From NCBI GenBank assembly GCA_943788445.1, contig CALSQH010000013.1:1-64000 (forward strand): 64,000 nt of DNA. The letters are read 5' to 3'. The notes beneath the pieces are model-generated. The model was not told the origin of the DNA. It did not search any database and saw only the letters and a list, made by a program, of their open reading frames with translations. Source of the DNA: an uncultured Pseudomonadales bacterium. GTDB lineage: Bacteria > Pseudomonadota > Gammaproteobacteria > Pseudomonadales > Porticoccaceae. Below are positions 63,208 through 64,000 of the stretch, piece after piece (the first letter of the stretch is position 1; each line of letters starts with the position of its first letter). The position numbers were made by a program, and so were the translations under genes.

Positions 63208-64000
63208 AACAGCCTCCGCTGATCATATAATGGTTTCCAACAATACTTATATCGTTGCCAAAGCGCTGGCTAATGTCATTGATAAGGCGCTCTTTGAGCC
63301 GCTCATTACTGCGATACATAACACCAAGCACCGTGCCGCTATGAGCGCAGTTGACACCCAATGCACCAGCCGCAAGACTTATGGCCAATAGCTCCTCAAA
63401 TTGAGGCTTAAAATGAATCTGCTGATTAAATTTTGCGCTAAGAGTCGCCGCTTTCGCCACCGCCGCTAAATCGCCGCTGTACAAACCCGCTTTGAGTAGC
63501 TTGAGCATTGCACATAGATCGGGCTGATGGCTGTGGTACAGGCTGCGCGCCTTTATACGGTCAAACATCACCGTATCAATTTGGCCCCCGCAGTCGACGA
63601 CCAAAATATTCATTTCCTCAGGCGCCGGCATTGACTCAAATAGCTGGCCGGTCAGATGGTTGATATGGCTAATGCCGGGGAAATGAACAAGATCCGAGGG
63701 TTCGATTTCTGAGACTGTATGCGCAAAGGTTTCGGCAGTCAGCGACACGTCAGATGAACGGCAAATAGCCTCAAAAGCAGCACTTATATCCGCTGAACTT
63801 GACGCCATCCCCTTGCCGCGTGGAATATCGCTATAAATCTCTAATGCATGACCAAGACTAAACTCATGCTCTTCTGCCGCCAGCAAAAGGGTGTCGCGAA
63901 TCTTGGTATAGCGGTCTTCATTGTGAAGTTCCAAGCCCGCGCAACCCAAAGGCTGCACCTTGGCATAGGAAAAAAGGTTAATCGGACAGTTGACTAGAAA
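63197..64000 (-). CDS. GHMP kinase, PduX-like, partial
   Basis: Runs off the right edge. The frame upstream of the GTG at 63958 is open and encodes FLVNCPINLFSYAKV, the typical GHMP start strand, so the gene extends beyond the window. PRGKGMASSSADISAAFEA is the GHMP ATP-binding motif, and VVDCGGQIDTVMFDR and GALGVNCAHSGTVLGVMY are typical of threonine kinase PduX/BluE. Couples by overlap to the CobD-like gene. Confidence 0.8.
   Translation of the reverse strand, partial: FLVNCPINLFSYAKVQPLGCAGLELHNEDRYTKIRDTLLLAAEEHEFSLGHALEIYSDIPRGKGMASSSADISAAFEAICRSSDVSLTAETFAHTVSEIEPSDLVHFPGISHINHLTGQLFESMPAPEEMNILVVDCGGQIDTVMFDRIKARSLYHSHQPDLCAMLKLLKAGLYSGDLAAVAKAATLSAKFNQQIHFKPQFEELLAISLAAGALGVNCAHSGTVLGVMYRSNERLKERLINDISQRFGNDISIVGNHYMISGGCYEF

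Overview
The window looks like a chromosomal segment of a marine gammaproteobacterium, probably near the Cellvibrionales (SAR92, Porticoccaceae or Halieaceae-like). The basis is an alginate biosynthesis locus of Pseudomonas/Azotobacter type, NarK/NarL/HemN anaerobic-nitrate genes, moderate GC and marine-style carbohydrate-binding modules. The taxonomic placement is inference; no rRNA or tRNA gene was seen.

Region 1 (1-21.7 kb) is an accessory island. It opens with a macro-domain gene cut by the window edge and a small ribbon-helix-helix-like protein behind a duplicated palindromic operator. A co-directional operon follows that resembles single-strand DNA phosphorothioation (SspB/DUF4007, SspC ATPase, SspD PAPS-reductase-like), a restriction-like module (HKD-nuclease/DEAD helicase, SMC/DndD-like ATPase) and a Dnd-associated-protein-4-like protein. 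At least ten frameshifts lie between 4.3 and 10.9 kb, so the operon is decayed or locally mis-sequenced. Relics follow (an sspD fragment, a broken XRE repressor), then unknown genes, a tandem aspartyl-protease/methyltransferase fusion, an HD-domain protein, possible GIY-YIG and DEDD nucleases, plasmid/ICE-type hypotheticals and a PARG-like ADP-ribose glycohydrolase. The right part holds a hairpin array, a second truncated macro-domain gene (about 86% identical to the first) and duplicated 3' modules.

Region 2 (22-31 kb) has an NfeD/stomatin pair, a LuxR-type regulator and a 6.3-kb gene for a secreted diheme cytochrome carrying several carbohydrate-binding and calcium-type domains.

Region 3 (31-46.6 kb) is an alginate locus: alg8 and alg44 on the minus strand; algI, algJ, algF, an algX-like gene and an outer-membrane barrel on the plus strand; then an H-NOX-like protein, a soluble histidine kinase and an NtrC-type activator; then algD and algA. 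Good sigma-54 promoters precede alg44, algI and algD, with shared TGCAAAATGC-type inverted repeats upstream. The local NtrC-type activator therefore probably drives all three transcription units. algK, algE, algG and algL are not seen, and an alginate-export-like porin at 49-50 kb is broken.

Region 4 (46.6-50.2 kb) is a repeat-rich scar: tandem repeats, two MITE-like inverted repeats and an intact IS3-family element with terminal repeats and a GAC target duplication.

Region 5 (50.3-59.5 kb) carries three NarK-type transporters, a PP2C/kinase fusion, hemN and narL, with FNR/Anr-like boxes. Region 6 (59.6-64 kb) has a TetR/SDR divergent pair, a LuxR-type regulator and a CobD-like aminotransferase next to a PduX-like kinase cut by the right edge.
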